Positions 38,502 to 47,772 of a DNA stretch of 64,000 bases are shown here, in pieces. Positions within the stretch are counted from its first letter, which is position 1. Each line of letters opens with the position of its first letter. Made by a program: the position numbers and the translations under genes. The notes under the pieces were generated by a model, which worked only from the letters and a program-made list of their open reading frames with translations, was not told the origin of the DNA and searched no databases. Origin of the DNA: an uncultured Bacteroides sp. (GTDB lineage: Bacteria > Bacteroidota > Bacteroidia > Bacteroidales > Bacteroidaceae); the NCBI GenBank assembly GCA_900556845.1, contig USQO01000002.1, positions 1-64,000 on the forward strand. Direction: 5' to 3'.

Positions 38502-40313
38502 TTAATCCTCGAATGCAATTCCCATCTTCTTCATCAGGAAGCAGGCATTCATGTTCTGGGCAATGCCCTCACGAATCCGGTAACTGAACGTAAGCTCGTT
38601 ATCCGCAATATCTGCCTCAAAACAATAATTCCGTATCTCGTCGGGGAAATGATGCACCAGTTCGCCCAGCAGCAAGTCGTGCGTAGCAATAATACCGTTA
38701 GCCTTCAGCTTAACAAACTGCTTGATAAGATTGAACGAACCCTTCTGCTTGTCGGCCGAGTTAGTTCCCTTCAGAATCTCATCCAGAATGATAAACAACT
38801 CCTCTCCCTGCTCCAGCAAGTCGATAATCCGTTTCAGCCGTTTCAGCTCGGCAAAGAAGTACGATTCATTATCACTCAGCGAATCCGAGGTACGCAAACT
38901 CGTGATGAGCTGAGCCGGATAAATGCGAAGCTCTTCACAGCACACCGGTGCTCCCACACAGGCCAGCAAATAGTTCACACCGATAGTGCGCAGATACGTA
39001 CTCTTACCGGCCATATTCGCTCCCGTAACAATCAGGAAGTACGGGCGAGCAGGGATGCAGGCATCATTCTTCACGCACTGGGTTTCGCGCATCAGCGGAT
39101 GCCCCATTTCACGAGCCACAAAACAGAAAGGCCGGTCGGCTATCTGCGGATACACATACCGAGGATGATTGTAGGCAAAGGCAGCCAGCGAACACAAAGC
39201 ATCCATCTCACCCACCGCCTGCAGCCATCCCTCCAGATAACGCCCGTAACGGAGTCTCCACTGCTCGATGCGCATCAGCTGGCGCAACTGGAAAAACATC
39301 GTACCCTCCAGCACGACATAAAGCAACTGGTTATTGCGCAAGTCCAGCCGGTCCAGTTCCCGAGTAAGCTCCTGCAACGCCTTGTCGGGATACTTTCCGT
39401 TTATCTCCAGACGTGCCAGCAACTGCCTGATTCCGGCAGCCTGCCAGTCCTCACGCTGCATCCGTGCAATGTGCCGTGCATAGACACTCAGTACCTTCAG
39501 CTTCTTTCCATACTCCTCCTGATACATCGTAGCCCGCTTCACCACCCCGAAACTCAAGATGACAAACAGTCCAAATGCCAGTCCGAACCAACTCATGCTT
39601 ATCAGTCCCGACAAGCCACCCGCCAGCAGCAATATATTGACAACAGGTACACCCCACACCAACACTTTAAATACAGCAGAATGCGCCAGCGTAGCATCAG
39701 CAGCTGCCCACTCCACAACTTCGGCCACATCATTCTTGCTGCTTCCGCTGATATGCCCCGTGATGCTGAATTCTTCCCGAAAGTCCATCCTGCCGCATAA
39801 ATCACGCACACACGCCTGCCGCTCCTCTATCTGCTGCTTATCACGCAGATGATTCTGCAACCAATGAGCCAGTGTCTGCTTACCTACCCCCGTGCAAGTA
39901 CGGTTCATAGCTTGAAAAAGCGACTTCTCGCCAAAAAGGTCAATATCAAACGAATAAAGATGTCCGGCATCGATAAACTCACTGCCACCGTCGAAACCGG
40001 AATAATCATGCTCCAGCCCTTTCAGCTCCTTGCGCAGCAGGTCCGCCCTTACTTCCAGCCATTGCTTGCGGGAAAAAAGCCGGTTGTGCACCTTTATCAG
40101 CACCAGAAAAGGAATAACAGCACAGGCCGCAGCTCCCATGATTACGGCAACCGGATATTGCCACGTCAGGATAACGATGACAAATGCCGCTACAAAAAGC
40201 AGCACTCTGAGTAAACTCACGTATAAAATTTTCTTGTTGACCACCTTCAGGTCATTCTCCGTACCGTGCAGCCGTTCGGTATATGCTGCTTCCGGTTTCA
40301 AACAGTCTGTCAT
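38502..40313 (-). CDS. Membrane-anchored MutS-family ATPase
   Basis: A 603-residue protein. Residues about 25-75 hold two membrane helices (LLRVLLFVAAFVIVILTW and YPVAVIMGAAACAVIPFLVL), with another hydrophobic pair at about 210-250 (VFKVLVWGVPVVNILLLAGG, LAFGLFVILSFG). A MutS core follows with Walker A VTGANMAGKSTYLRTIG, Walker B LFIILDEILKGTNSADK and the H-loop ATHDLLLGEL. The mismatch-recognition domain I is missing, so classic mismatch repair is unlikely. This form occurs across Bacteroidetes; its job at the membrane is not known. Confidence 0.87.
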   Translation of the reverse strand: MTDCLKPEAAYTERLHGTENDLKVVNKKILYVSLLRVLLFVAAFVIVILTWQYPVAVIMGAAACAVIPFLVLIKVHNRLFSRKQWLEVRADLLRKELKGLEHDYSGFDGGSEFIDAGHLYSFDIDLFGEKSLFQAMNRTCTGVGKQTLAHWLQNHLRDKQQIEERQACVRDLCGRMDFREEFSITGHISGSSKNDVAEVVEWAAADATLAHSAVFKVLVWGVPVVNILLLAGGLSGLISMSWFGLAFGLFVILSFGVVKRATMYQEEYGKKLKVLSVYARHIARMQREDWQAAGIRQLLARLEINGKYPDKALQELTRELDRLDLRNNQLLYVVLEGTMFFQLRQLMRIEQWRLRYGRYLEGWLQAVGEMDALCSLAAFAYNHPRYVYPQIADRPFCFVAREMGHPLMRETQCVKNDACIPARPYFLIVTGANMAGKSTYLRTIGVNYLLACVGAPVCCEELRIYPAQLITSLRTSDSLSDNESYFFAELKRLKRIIDLLEQGEELFIILDEILKGTNSADKQKGSFNLIKQFVKLKANGIIATHDLLLGELVHHFPDEIRNYCFEADIADNELTFSYRIREGIAQNMNACFLMKKMGIAFED

Positions 40314-40402
40314 TGTTGGTTATTTGATTATATTGTTATTTTTTAAGCGTACGAAGATACAAATATTCCCACAACAGCCAACCTAAATCCAGCAGAAATA
40401 AG

Positions 40403-40434
40403 TTTGTTCAAGAATAGATTCTTTTGTATTTTTG
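40403..40434 (+). promoter_or_regulatory. Bacteroidetes-type promoter of the DUF2461 gene
   Basis: TTTG at 40403-40406, 20 nt, then TATTTTTG at 40427-40434. The ATG is at 40494. Confidence 0.7.
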
Positions 40435-40493
40435 AGCCGCCGAATCCTTACTAAGACACCGGCCTATTTATCAATCATTCTAAATGAATAACC

Positions 40494-41174
40494 ATGAACA
40501 AAAACCAAGATACACGTGCAGCCATCTGTCTGCAATACCTGCGCCAGATAGCTGTCAACAACAACCGCGAATGGTTTCACGAACACCGCGACCTGTACGA
40601 TGAAGCCCGCACCGCTTTCGAAAGCATGGTACAGGAGCTCATCACACGTATCACAGCCTTCGATATAACCGTACAATACCTCACTGTAGCCGACTGCACC
40701 TACCGTTTTCACCGCGACACACGCTTCTCACCCGACAAGTCGCCCTACAAGCACCACTTTGGTGCCTACATCAATGCCAAGGGAAAGAAATCGAACCACG
40801 GCGGCTACTACATGCACCTTGAGCCTGAAGGTTGCCTCGTAGCCGGCGGAGCCTACTGTCTGCCCTCGGATGTACTGCGTGCGGTCCGCCAGAGCGTATG
40901 CGAGCAACCTGAAACGTTTCACCGCATTGTGGGCAGCGAGCCTTTCCACAGCCTGTTTCCGGTAATCGGCGAGACCCATGTCAAGACCATGCCTAAGGGA
41001 TTCCCGAAGGACTTCCCCTACCCCGAATACATCCGTTGCAAAGATTATTCCTGCTGCCACTATGTGCCCGAAGAGTTCTTTACTTCGCCCGACTGGCTGG
41101 AAAACACCGCACAAATGTTCGAGGTGATGAAACCTTTCCTGGACTTCGTAAACGCTACTATTGACGAGTTTTAA
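40494..41174 (+). CDS. DUF2461 family protein
   Basis: A 226-residue cytoplasmic protein with the DUF2461 (TIGR02453) signature: LRQIAVNNNREWFHEHRDLY at the start, DCTYRFHRDTRFSPDKSPYK and HFGAYINAKGKK in the middle, and GGYYMHLEPEGCLVAGGAYC. The length is typical and the frame intact. The function of the family is not established. The gene is monocistronic, and an imperfect hairpin follows at 41221-41270. Confidence 0.9.
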   Translation: MNKNQDTRAAICLQYLRQIAVNNNREWFHEHRDLYDEARTAFESMVQELITRITAFDITVQYLTVADCTYRFHRDTRFSPDKSPYKHHFGAYINAKGKKSNHGGYYMHLEPEGCLVAGGAYCLPSDVLRAVRQSVCEQPETFHRIVGSEPFHSLFPVIGETHVKTMPKGFPKDFPYPEYIRCKDYSCCHYVPEEFFTSPDWLENTAQMFEVMKPFLDFVNATIDEF

Positions 41175-41220
41175 TATCCTTGTTTTGTCTGTTTTTCATT
41201 GAAATGAGAAACACGCATCT

Positions 41221-41270
41221 CGGCTGAGCCGCATGTATATCACAGCAATGCGAAACATACGGCTCAGCTG
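41221..41270 (+). terminator. Imperfect long hairpin after the DUF2461 gene
   Basis: CGGCTGAGCCGCATGT (41221-41236) and ACATACGGCTCAGCTG (41255-41270) pair at 14 of 16 positions. No strong T-tract follows, so it is a possible terminator or regulatory hairpin. Confidence 0.5.
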
Positions 41271-41288
41271 TAATAAGGTGCAAAAGTA

Positions 41289-41321
41289 GTGTTTTAACCT
41301 CTAAATGGAATCTTAAAACAC
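41289..41321 (+). promoter_or_regulatory. Inverted repeat in the leader of the first TPR-HTH regulator
   Basis: GTGTTTTAA (41289-41297) and TTAAAACAC (41313-41321) form a perfect dyad with a 15-nt spacer, ending 10 nt before the ATG at 41332. It is a candidate operator or leader hairpin. No TAnnTTTG promoter was found on the + strand here. Confidence 0.45.
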
Positions 41322-41331
41322 CAAAACTATA

Positions 41332-42933
41332 ATGAGAAATATATTATATACAGTCATATTAATGGTTTCCCTATGTGCATGTAGCAATTCGTCCCAGAAA
41401 GATAGAATTTTGAATATAGCAGAATCGATAGTTGTTGAGCATCCGGATTCTGCTCAGGCTGTCCTGGAAACATTATATCCATACTCAAAATTAACTCATC
41501 AGCAAAGAGCACGTTGCGGTGTATTGCTCGCAACGGCAAAACTCCGGCAAAATAAAGCCTTTGCCTCCGATAGTCTTTTGAACTACAGCATATCATATTT
41601 CAAACAGAATAACGACAGCACAGAGCTATTCAAGGCCTATCAGCTCAAAGCCTATCAGGCTATGTGGCGCATACAGCAGGATTCAATGTTTTATTATCTG
41701 CAACAGTCCATCAACACGGTAGGTAAAGGAAACAAAAACCAGCTATACGCTTTGAATATGAAACTGGCAGATATTTATAGTGAACCATACGCCGAAAAAG
41801 ATTACAATAAAGCAATAGGATATACAAAGACTGCATTAACTTATGCTGAGACTGACCAACAAAAGGCTTATGCTCTGCACCAAATTGGAGCCCTCTACAG
41901 CCTCATCAAAGAAAATGACTCCGCATTGGTTTATATTGCGCGTGCCATTGATTTTTCACAACAAAATAAAGAAGAATCTAACTATATCCAGTATGTGCTG
42001 AATTATGCGAATACCCCAAACGTAAATTACGAAGAAGCCAAAAGATATTTATCAGAATTGCCTGAAAACAGTTTGGGAAGATTGATTACTTTAGGTTTTC
42101 TCAATCTAAACAACAAGCATATAGGCATGGCAGAATATTTTTATAACAAGGCTTACTCGTTATTTAACAGCGCTCCCGATAAGTATTCAATCAACACATA
42201 CAACAACCTTAGAATACTCCATGCATGTGTAGAATACGCCTTGAATGAAAAAGTTTCTGTTGATGAAGGAGTCACAAGAAATGATTCAATTTCACAAGTC
42301 ATTTCAAGAAAAGAAGCTCTTACTAGTGAAATTTCAAACAATAACTTACTATTGCAAAAATATATTCATGAATCTCAGCTAAGAACCCAACGAAAGATTG
42401 TCATCATATTATCAATCATATTCTTTGGTATAATATTGTTCTTCCTATATGACAGAAATAACAAGAAACGATATATCAAATTAAGAAAAGAACTGGACCA
42501 GATCCGTGTCAACCAGATAGAATTACAATCGACCGATTCAGAGAATGATTCCAATACAGATTTGACCAAGATTTGGAAGAAAAGAGTTGATATCTGCCGG
42601 GATAGTTTTGTCCGGAACGGATGGATGAAAAAACTGCAACTATTGGAAGGGAATGACAAGCATTCCAATGATTCTTTTCTCCCACCTGCAGAAAGAAACA
42701 AACTCAGGAAACAGTTATTTGAAGAATTCACGGATGTGATAATTGATATAAAAACGGCAGGCAATGGAGTTAATTTGGACGACCTGTCTCTTTGTCTGTT
42801 TTGCCTTCTTAAAGTAAATAATACAACTATTTCCAAGTGTATGGGAGCTTCAGAGAACGCTATCAGAACCCGTAAAAGCAGACTTAAAGAAAAGCTTGAT
42901 CCTCTGATGTATCAATTTATATTCGGCAGATAA
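41332..42933 (+). CDS. TPR-containing membrane-tethered transcriptional regulator (module A)
   Basis: A 533-residue protein. The lipoprotein-type signal has its lipobox at SLCACSNSS. Periplasmic TPR helices follow (residues 25-330, for example YALHQIGALYSLIKENDSAL), then one membrane helix at about 355-375 (KIVIILSIIFFGIILFFLYD). The cytoplasmic part ends in a helix-turn-helix (NNTTISKCMGASENAIRTRK, then SRLKEKL). This fits a one-component sensor whose DNA-binding end is held at the inner membrane. It is more distant from the regulators at 47773 and 57287 than those are from each other, and its coiled coil is shorter. The OMP gene at 43079 follows on the same strand. Confidence 0.85.
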   Translation: MRNILYTVILMVSLCACSNSSQKDRILNIAESIVVEHPDSAQAVLETLYPYSKLTHQQRARCGVLLATAKLRQNKAFASDSLLNYSISYFKQNNDSTELFKAYQLKAYQAMWRIQQDSMFYYLQQSINTVGKGNKNQLYALNMKLADIYSEPYAEKDYNKAIGYTKTALTYAETDQQKAYALHQIGALYSLIKENDSALVYIARAIDFSQQNKEESNYIQYVLNYANTPNVNYEEAKRYLSELPENSLGRLITLGFLNLNNKHIGMAEYFYNKAYSLFNSAPDKYSINTYNNLRILHACVEYALNEKVSVDEGVTRNDSISQVISRKEALTSEISNNNLLLQKYIHESQLRTQRKIVIILSIIFFGIILFFLYDRNNKKRYIKLRKELDQIRVNQIELQSTDSENDSNTDLTKIWKKRVDICRDSFVRNGWMKKLQLLEGNDKHSNDSFLPPAERNKLRKQLFEEFTDVIIDIKTAGNGVNLDDLSLCLFCLLKVNNTTISKCMGASENAIRTRKSRLKEKLDPLMYQFIFGR

Positions 42934-43066
42934 CGCATTGATATACACTGCAATATGCAAATACTGAAACAAAAGTGAAACAAGGGGACACACACTGCAA
43001 CAAATCTGCAATGCATAGCCCAGAAGCTCTTATAACTTAAATCATACTTTTGCATCAAGTAATAAA
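42934..43066 (+). promoter_or_regulatory. Regulator-OMP intergenic region of module A with repeated ACACTGCAA
   Basis: ACACTGCAA occurs at 42945-42953 and 42992-43000, 47 nt apart. A promoter -7 element TACTTTTG follows at 43045-43052. The conserved dyad and box of the other modules are not found here. The two repeats are candidate binding sites for the adjacent regulator. Confidence 0.45.
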
Positions 43067-43078
43067 ATGCAAGCAAGT

Positions 43079-45382
43079 ATGAAAAATCTTTTATTTATTT
43101 TCGTTTTAATGATTGCACCGTTTACCGTCAAGGCGCAAATCAAAGGTATAATCTGTGACGAGCATCAAAACCCGGTAGCGTTTGCCAATGTTATTTTAAC
43201 GGGTGCAGATTCCGTATTCATAGCTGGAACAATAACCGACGTAAGCGGTAATTTTAATTTTCAAGCCGATTACCCCCAAGCAGAACTTCTGCAAATTTCC
43301 GCTCTCGGATACAAGACTATGATAAAAACACTGGATGGGAAAAACAATATAGGAACGCTCACGATTGTTTCAGACAATATCCTGCTGGACGAAATTACAG
43401 TGACGGCACAACGGCCCTCTCAACATTTGACTAAAGGTGGAATCATCACAACAGTAAACGGGTCTGTTTTGAGCCTGCTCGGAAATGCAATGGATGTAAT
43501 CGGGCAACTTCCGGGCATTATGCGTGAAGATGATAAATTTACTGTTTTTGGCAAAGGGACACCCATAATATATGTAAACGGGAGAAAACTGACGGACAAC
43601 AGCGAGTTATACCGCATGTCGTCAAAAGATATTGCAAGTGTAGAAGTCATCAGTAATCCCGGAGCAAAATATGATGCAGAAGTGAAATCTGTGTTATTGG
43701 TCCGCACTATCAAGAAACAGGGAGACAGGTTAAGCGGCTCCATACAAGGTGTCGTCCGGGCTGCTCACTCCTGGTCTAATTCGGACATCCTGTCTCTTAA
43801 TTTCCGGAAACATAATCTCGATATATTCGGAACCTTTGCTTTTGACCATTCAAGACGGTACCAGCAGCAAAGAAATATCACCACGATAAATACGGGACAC
43901 AGGCAATATGACCTGAATTCAGCCATTATTATATTACCGGTCAGCACAACTTATAATGCCAATTTAGGGTTCAATTGGCAAATTAATCCCAAGCATGTAT
44001 TGGGAGCGAAATATGAATTTCGAGGTACACCTTACAACCGTTCAGACTGGACCACAAATGAAACAATCGAATTAAACGGTACTCTTGATGATAAAACAGA
44101 CTATTATACACACTGGAGAAGAAAAAATTTGCCGACCAACATATTGGACATGTATTATATGGGCGAATATGGTGATTGGACGCTTACTGTAAACAACGAT
44201 TATTATTCAAGCCGCAATCAAGCCAGACAGGAAATAGATGAAGTCAGTTTATCGGAAGGCGAATCAACAATAAGCAGTCTGAACCACATCAACAGTTCGA
44301 TGTTTGCATCCAAATCCGTCCTGGAATACGGCTTTGGGCAAAATACACTTGAAGCCGGTTATGAGTACACCTATACAAACAGATCGGACCGATACGATAA
44401 CTATTATGATTTTTTGCCAGATGCTGATGACAATATCAAGGAACATAATATTGCCGGTTTCATAAGTGCCACTTTCCCCATAGGAGTCTATGAGCTTTCA
44501 GGAGGATTAAGGTATGAGCACACCATATCCGACTACTATGAGGGTGGACGCTTAATATCAGAGCAAAGCCGGAAATATGACCGTCTGTTTCCCAATATAG
44601 ACTTTACGTTTCCAATTAAAAAAGCTAAGTTTACATTATCATATAGTGCCAAGACAAATCGTCCGCTGTACAGTCAATTAAGCAGCAATATACAATATGA
44701 TGACCGCTTTACTTATGAGACAGGGAATCCGCTGCTGAAACCGGAAATAAACCATGATATTTCTTTGGCCGGTATTTACAAATGGGTATTCTTTTCAGCA
44801 AGTTATCAATACACAAAAGATGCTATAATTGGGATTGTTGAAGCATATAAGGAAGAAGAACCTGTAAATCTGATAACTTATAAGAATTATAATCACATCT
44901 CAAAATATTCCGCAGTGTTGTCTCTTTCCCCTAAAATATCAATCTGGTCTCCTCGCCTGCAATTTAATCTGATGGGACAAGACTTTCAAATACCATTTAT
45001 GGGGACAAAACTGCAAATGAACAATCCACTGCTGTTTATCAATTTTTACAACAGCCTGTCTGTAGGAAAAGGTTTCACCATTACTGGTGATATACTGTAT
45101 CATACACCAGGAGATATGGATATTGTTACGCTTAAACCGTCATGGCAAATCAATCTGGGAGTAACCCAAACGACTGGAAACTGGTTCTTCCAACTTAGTG
45201 CAACAGACTTATTCAAAACAGCCCGTAATTCAATGATAACCCATGGAACTCAAATGAAACTTGATAAATGGAATTACAGTGACTCACAGGCTGTTCGGTT
45301 TACCATAAGATATGTGTTTAACTCTACGGTGAACAGATATAAAGGAAAGGGAGCCGGGCAAAGCGAAAAGAATCGTTTATAA
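43079..45382 (+). CDS. Outer-membrane beta-barrel receptor (OMP_b-brl_3 family), module A
   Basis: A 767-residue protein with a signal peptide (ending TVKAQ). A carboxypeptidase-regulatory-like beta-sandwich comes first (residues 20-100, IKGIICDEHQNPVAFANVIL). A plug-like domain (LLDEITVTAQRPS, DVIGQLPGIMREDDKFTVFG, IASVEVISNPGAKYDAEVKS) and a long barrel follow. The barrel ends FTIRYVFN, after which a polar tail RYKGKGAGQSEKNRL follows. It resembles TonB-dependent receptors, but no SusD partner is encoded. I start at the ATG at 43079 (signal peptide); an in-frame ATG lies at 43067. It is probably controlled by the regulator upstream. Confidence 0.88.
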   Translation: MKNLLFIFVLMIAPFTVKAQIKGIICDEHQNPVAFANVILTGADSVFIAGTITDVSGNFNFQADYPQAELLQISALGYKTMIKTLDGKNNIGTLTIVSDNILLDEITVTAQRPSQHLTKGGIITTVNGSVLSLLGNAMDVIGQLPGIMREDDKFTVFGKGTPIIYVNGRKLTDNSELYRMSSKDIASVEVISNPGAKYDAEVKSVLLVRTIKKQGDRLSGSIQGVVRAAHSWSNSDILSLNFRKHNLDIFGTFAFDHSRRYQQQRNITTINTGHRQYDLNSAIIILPVSTTYNANLGFNWQINPKHVLGAKYEFRGTPYNRSDWTTNETIELNGTLDDKTDYYTHWRRKNLPTNILDMYYMGEYGDWTLTVNNDYYSSRNQARQEIDEVSLSEGESTISSLNHINSSMFASKSVLEYGFGQNTLEAGYEYTYTNRSDRYDNYYDFLPDADDNIKEHNIAGFISATFPIGVYELSGGLRYEHTISDYYEGGRLISEQSRKYDRLFPNIDFTFPIKKAKFTLSYSAKTNRPLYSQLSSNIQYDDRFTYETGNPLLKPEINHDISLAGIYKWVFFSASYQYTKDAIIGIVEAYKEEEPVNLITYKNYNHISKYSAVLSLSPKISIWSPRLQFNLMGQDFQIPFMGTKLQMNNPLLFINFYNSLSVGKGFTITGDILYHTPGDMDIVTLKPSWQINLGVTQTTGNWFFQLSATDLFKTARNSMITHGTQMKLDKWNYSDSQAVRFTIRYVFNSTVNRYKGKGAGQSEKNRL

Positions 45383-45448
45383 CGACTCTGATTAAGAAGG
45401 CTCTATAAAAGAGCTAACAATAGCTACGACATCCGTAACCTTTGGAAA

Positions 45449-45464
45449 AGGAAAACGTTTTCCT
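45449..45464. repeat. Perfect 16-bp palindrome between convergent OMP genes
   Basis: AGGAAAACGTTTTCCT is self-complementary. It lies in the 121-nt gap between the OMP genes ending at 45382 (+) and 45504 (-). No T-tract follows. It may be a protein-binding site. Confidence 0.55.
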
Positions 45465-45503
45465 CGTGTACCGGAGAATCGCAGAGAGAGCAAACACCGT
45501 CTC

Positions 45504-47579
45504 TTACATACGGTTCTTCTGACTTTCTCCGGCACCCGTACCCTTGTACTTGCTCTTGGCAGTATTGAACTTATAGCGGACGGTAAGACGGACCGTACAG
45601 TTGTTGGGTTCTTCCGTCATGTGCATGGTCTGCATATCGCTTACATACATGATAAAATCACGCTTATAGCTGTTGAACAGGTTTGTTGCATCCAGACGGA
45701 TATTCAGCTTGTCATCGAGAAGACTCTTCTGCAATGCCATATCCATTCTCCAGGCCGGTTTCAGGAATCGGCCGTTCTTCATGTTTCCCTTACTGGTGTA
45801 CATAAAATCCGCATCCAGCATAAAGCCCAAAGGCAGACTCAGGTTGTTGTTCCAGATAATCGTACCCATCGGGTTGTCAGACTGAGGTTGCCTTGCGGAG
45901 TCTGTACGTCGTACCACTGCTTGTTCAGCTGGAAGCGCCATTGCGGTTTCCAGATACCGATAGTAGGAGAAAGCGTCACACCGGCAAAAATATTGTCGTA
46001 TGCTTCAGCGTTGGCAAGCGACATCAGCATGATGGTAGGGTCATACTCGTCATACAGGCTGGTTACGTTGAGAATATCATTCTTTACCCGGTTGTATCCC
46101 ACAGACAGTTGCAGCCAGCGGTAGGTAGCTCCCAATGTGAGGTTATGCGTAAACTTCGGGTCGAGCAGCGGATTTCCGGTTTCATAGGTATATTTGTTTA
46201 TCAGCAGAACGCTGCTTCTCAAATCCCAATAAGACGGTCTGGCTATATCGGTGCGGTATGCCAGCTGAACATTCACACGGCTGACAGGGAATGCGACAGA
46301 AAGCGTAGGAAACAGATTACTGAAGTTCTTGCTTTGCTCATCCACACGGATATCCTTCTCAAAATAATCGGAAGCATTATACTCGTATCTCAATCCAGCC
46401 AAAGCCTGTACGCGGCCAAACTTCTGGCTGTATTCCACAAAAGCCGCACCCATATTCTCGCGAATCCGACTGTCATCCTCCGAGACGATACCTTCCGGAT
46501 TCAGGTTGATGTTCCTGCGGTTGGTATACGTATATTCACCCCCAAACGACAATTCACCACCGCATACAGGTCTGGAAAGAATCAGTCGGGCAGCATAAAG
46601 TGTATTGTCGATGTCATTGAAGAGTCTTGTGATAATCATAGCGAATTCCGAAAGCCGAATGCTCATTGATGGTATAGTTTACGGCCAACCGGGTATTAAA
46701 GTTTTTGGAGGTCCAGTCATTGAATGTAGTGGACTGTTGCTGCCAGTGTTCCTGCAAGTAAGTATCCTGAACCAGTTCCTTCCGAATCCATCCGTACATT
46801 CTTGAGCCATACAGCATACCGGACAAATCCCAGCCGTTTTTACGGTAATTGAAGTTCAGCTGTTCAAGTGCGCTCCAATCTCTATTATACTGAAATAGAA
46901 CACGGTTATCAAAGCCGAATCCTTCGCCTTCCGCTTTCTTGGTAATGATGCGTATTACAGAAGTCACCTCCGCACCGTATCTTGCTCCTGGATTGTTGAC
47001 CACTTCCACGGATTTTATATTCTCTGCCGAAAGTCTGTCCAGCTCCGAATTGTCAAGCAATTTCCGGCCGTTTACATAAATCTCAGGAGTACCACGACCG
47101 AAAACATTGATTTCGCCGTCCTTCAAGGTGACATTAGGAATCTTGTCGAGCATCTGTTCTGCGGTTCCGGCTTTTTCCAGAGCTGTTCCTGCCACTCCCG
47201 TTATCATGGCATCCCCTTTGATACGTGTGACAGGCAGATTGGCTTTTACCACCACTTCATCCAACTGTTGGGCATCCGATACGAGCTGTACGATACCGAG
47301 ATTTGCCGGAGATACCGGTATGTACACGGTTTTATATCCGATGGAGGATATTTTCACGAGCTGGTTTTGCGATGTTGCTTCCAGTGTGAATGTTCCGTTT
47401 TCACCACTGATGGTTCCACTCACAAAAGCAGAATCAGGCAGTGACAGCAATACCACATTGGCGTAAGGCAATGGCTGGCTGTTCTCGTCAATTAGTTTTC
47501 CGCTTACGCGCTGGGCAAACAAACACACGGGTGAAAGGCAGCTCGTGAACACAAGCAGAAATGCTTTCATTTTTTCCAT
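45504..47579 (-). pseudogene. OMP_b-brl_3 outer-membrane receptor, broken by deletion and frameshifts (module B)
   Basis: Three frames continue one another when aligned to the intact OMP at 51750. The start (47579-46614) holds the signal peptide, CarboxypepD-like domain and plug (GKLIDENSQPLPYANVVLL, NNPGARYGAEVTSVI). The middle (46640-45890) resumes at NTLYAARLIL, so about 95 residues after FGIRYDY are missing and the frame changes at about 46620-46640. A second shift at about 45890 leads into NPMGTIIWNNN and the normal end KSKYKGTGAGESQKNRM. Codons are otherwise well preserved, which points to recent inactivation. It lies downstream of the regulator at 47773. Confidence 0.9.
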
Positions 47580-47637
47580 TGTATGATAGGTTTTAATTTT
47601 TCACAGCAAAACTTCTGAAGAGCAAAATTGATTACCG

Positions 47638-47686
47638 CAAAATTAAAATTATTATTACGACCTTACATGAAAACCATCTCTACATC
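47638..47686 (-). promoter_or_regulatory. Conserved box plus promoter upstream of OMP, copy B
   Basis: On the - strand, GATGTAGAGATGGTTTTC (47669-47686), 23 nt, then TAATTTTG (47638-47645), a Bacteroidetes -7 element. The same box and spacing recur at 54163 and 57152. The box lies where an activator next to the -33 site would bind. Confidence 0.68.
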
Positions 47687-47698
47687 CCTTTATACAAG

Positions 47699-47741
47699 AA
47701 TGCGCCATAACATACTGTACTATAACATATTATGACGCATT
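47699..47741 (-). promoter_or_regulatory. Conserved dyad in the regulator-OMP junction, copy B
   Basis: AATGCGCCATAACAT (47699-47713) and ATATTATGACGCATT (47727-47741) pair at 13 of 15 positions. Both mismatches would be G-U pairs in a - strand transcript. It starts 12 nt beyond the conserved box. Confidence 0.65.
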
Positions 47742-47772
47742 ATAAAATAGCATTATCTCTACAATTGCATTC

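Noticed and set aside
38397..39800. Open frame of 467 codons antisense to the MutS-like gene
   Set aside because: The MutS-like gene on the other strand has all catalytic motifs and a terminator; the antisense frame has none.
41281..41288. TACTTTTG on the - strand just before the module A regulator, resembling a promoter -7 element
   Set aside because: No -33 element at the right distance and no - strand gene downstream; it would only give an antisense transcript.
42934..43066. Fourth copy of the dyad-box cassette in module A
   Set aside because: Only a short ATAACGCATT-like match at 42929-42938, spanning the stop codon; the box and the second arm are missing.
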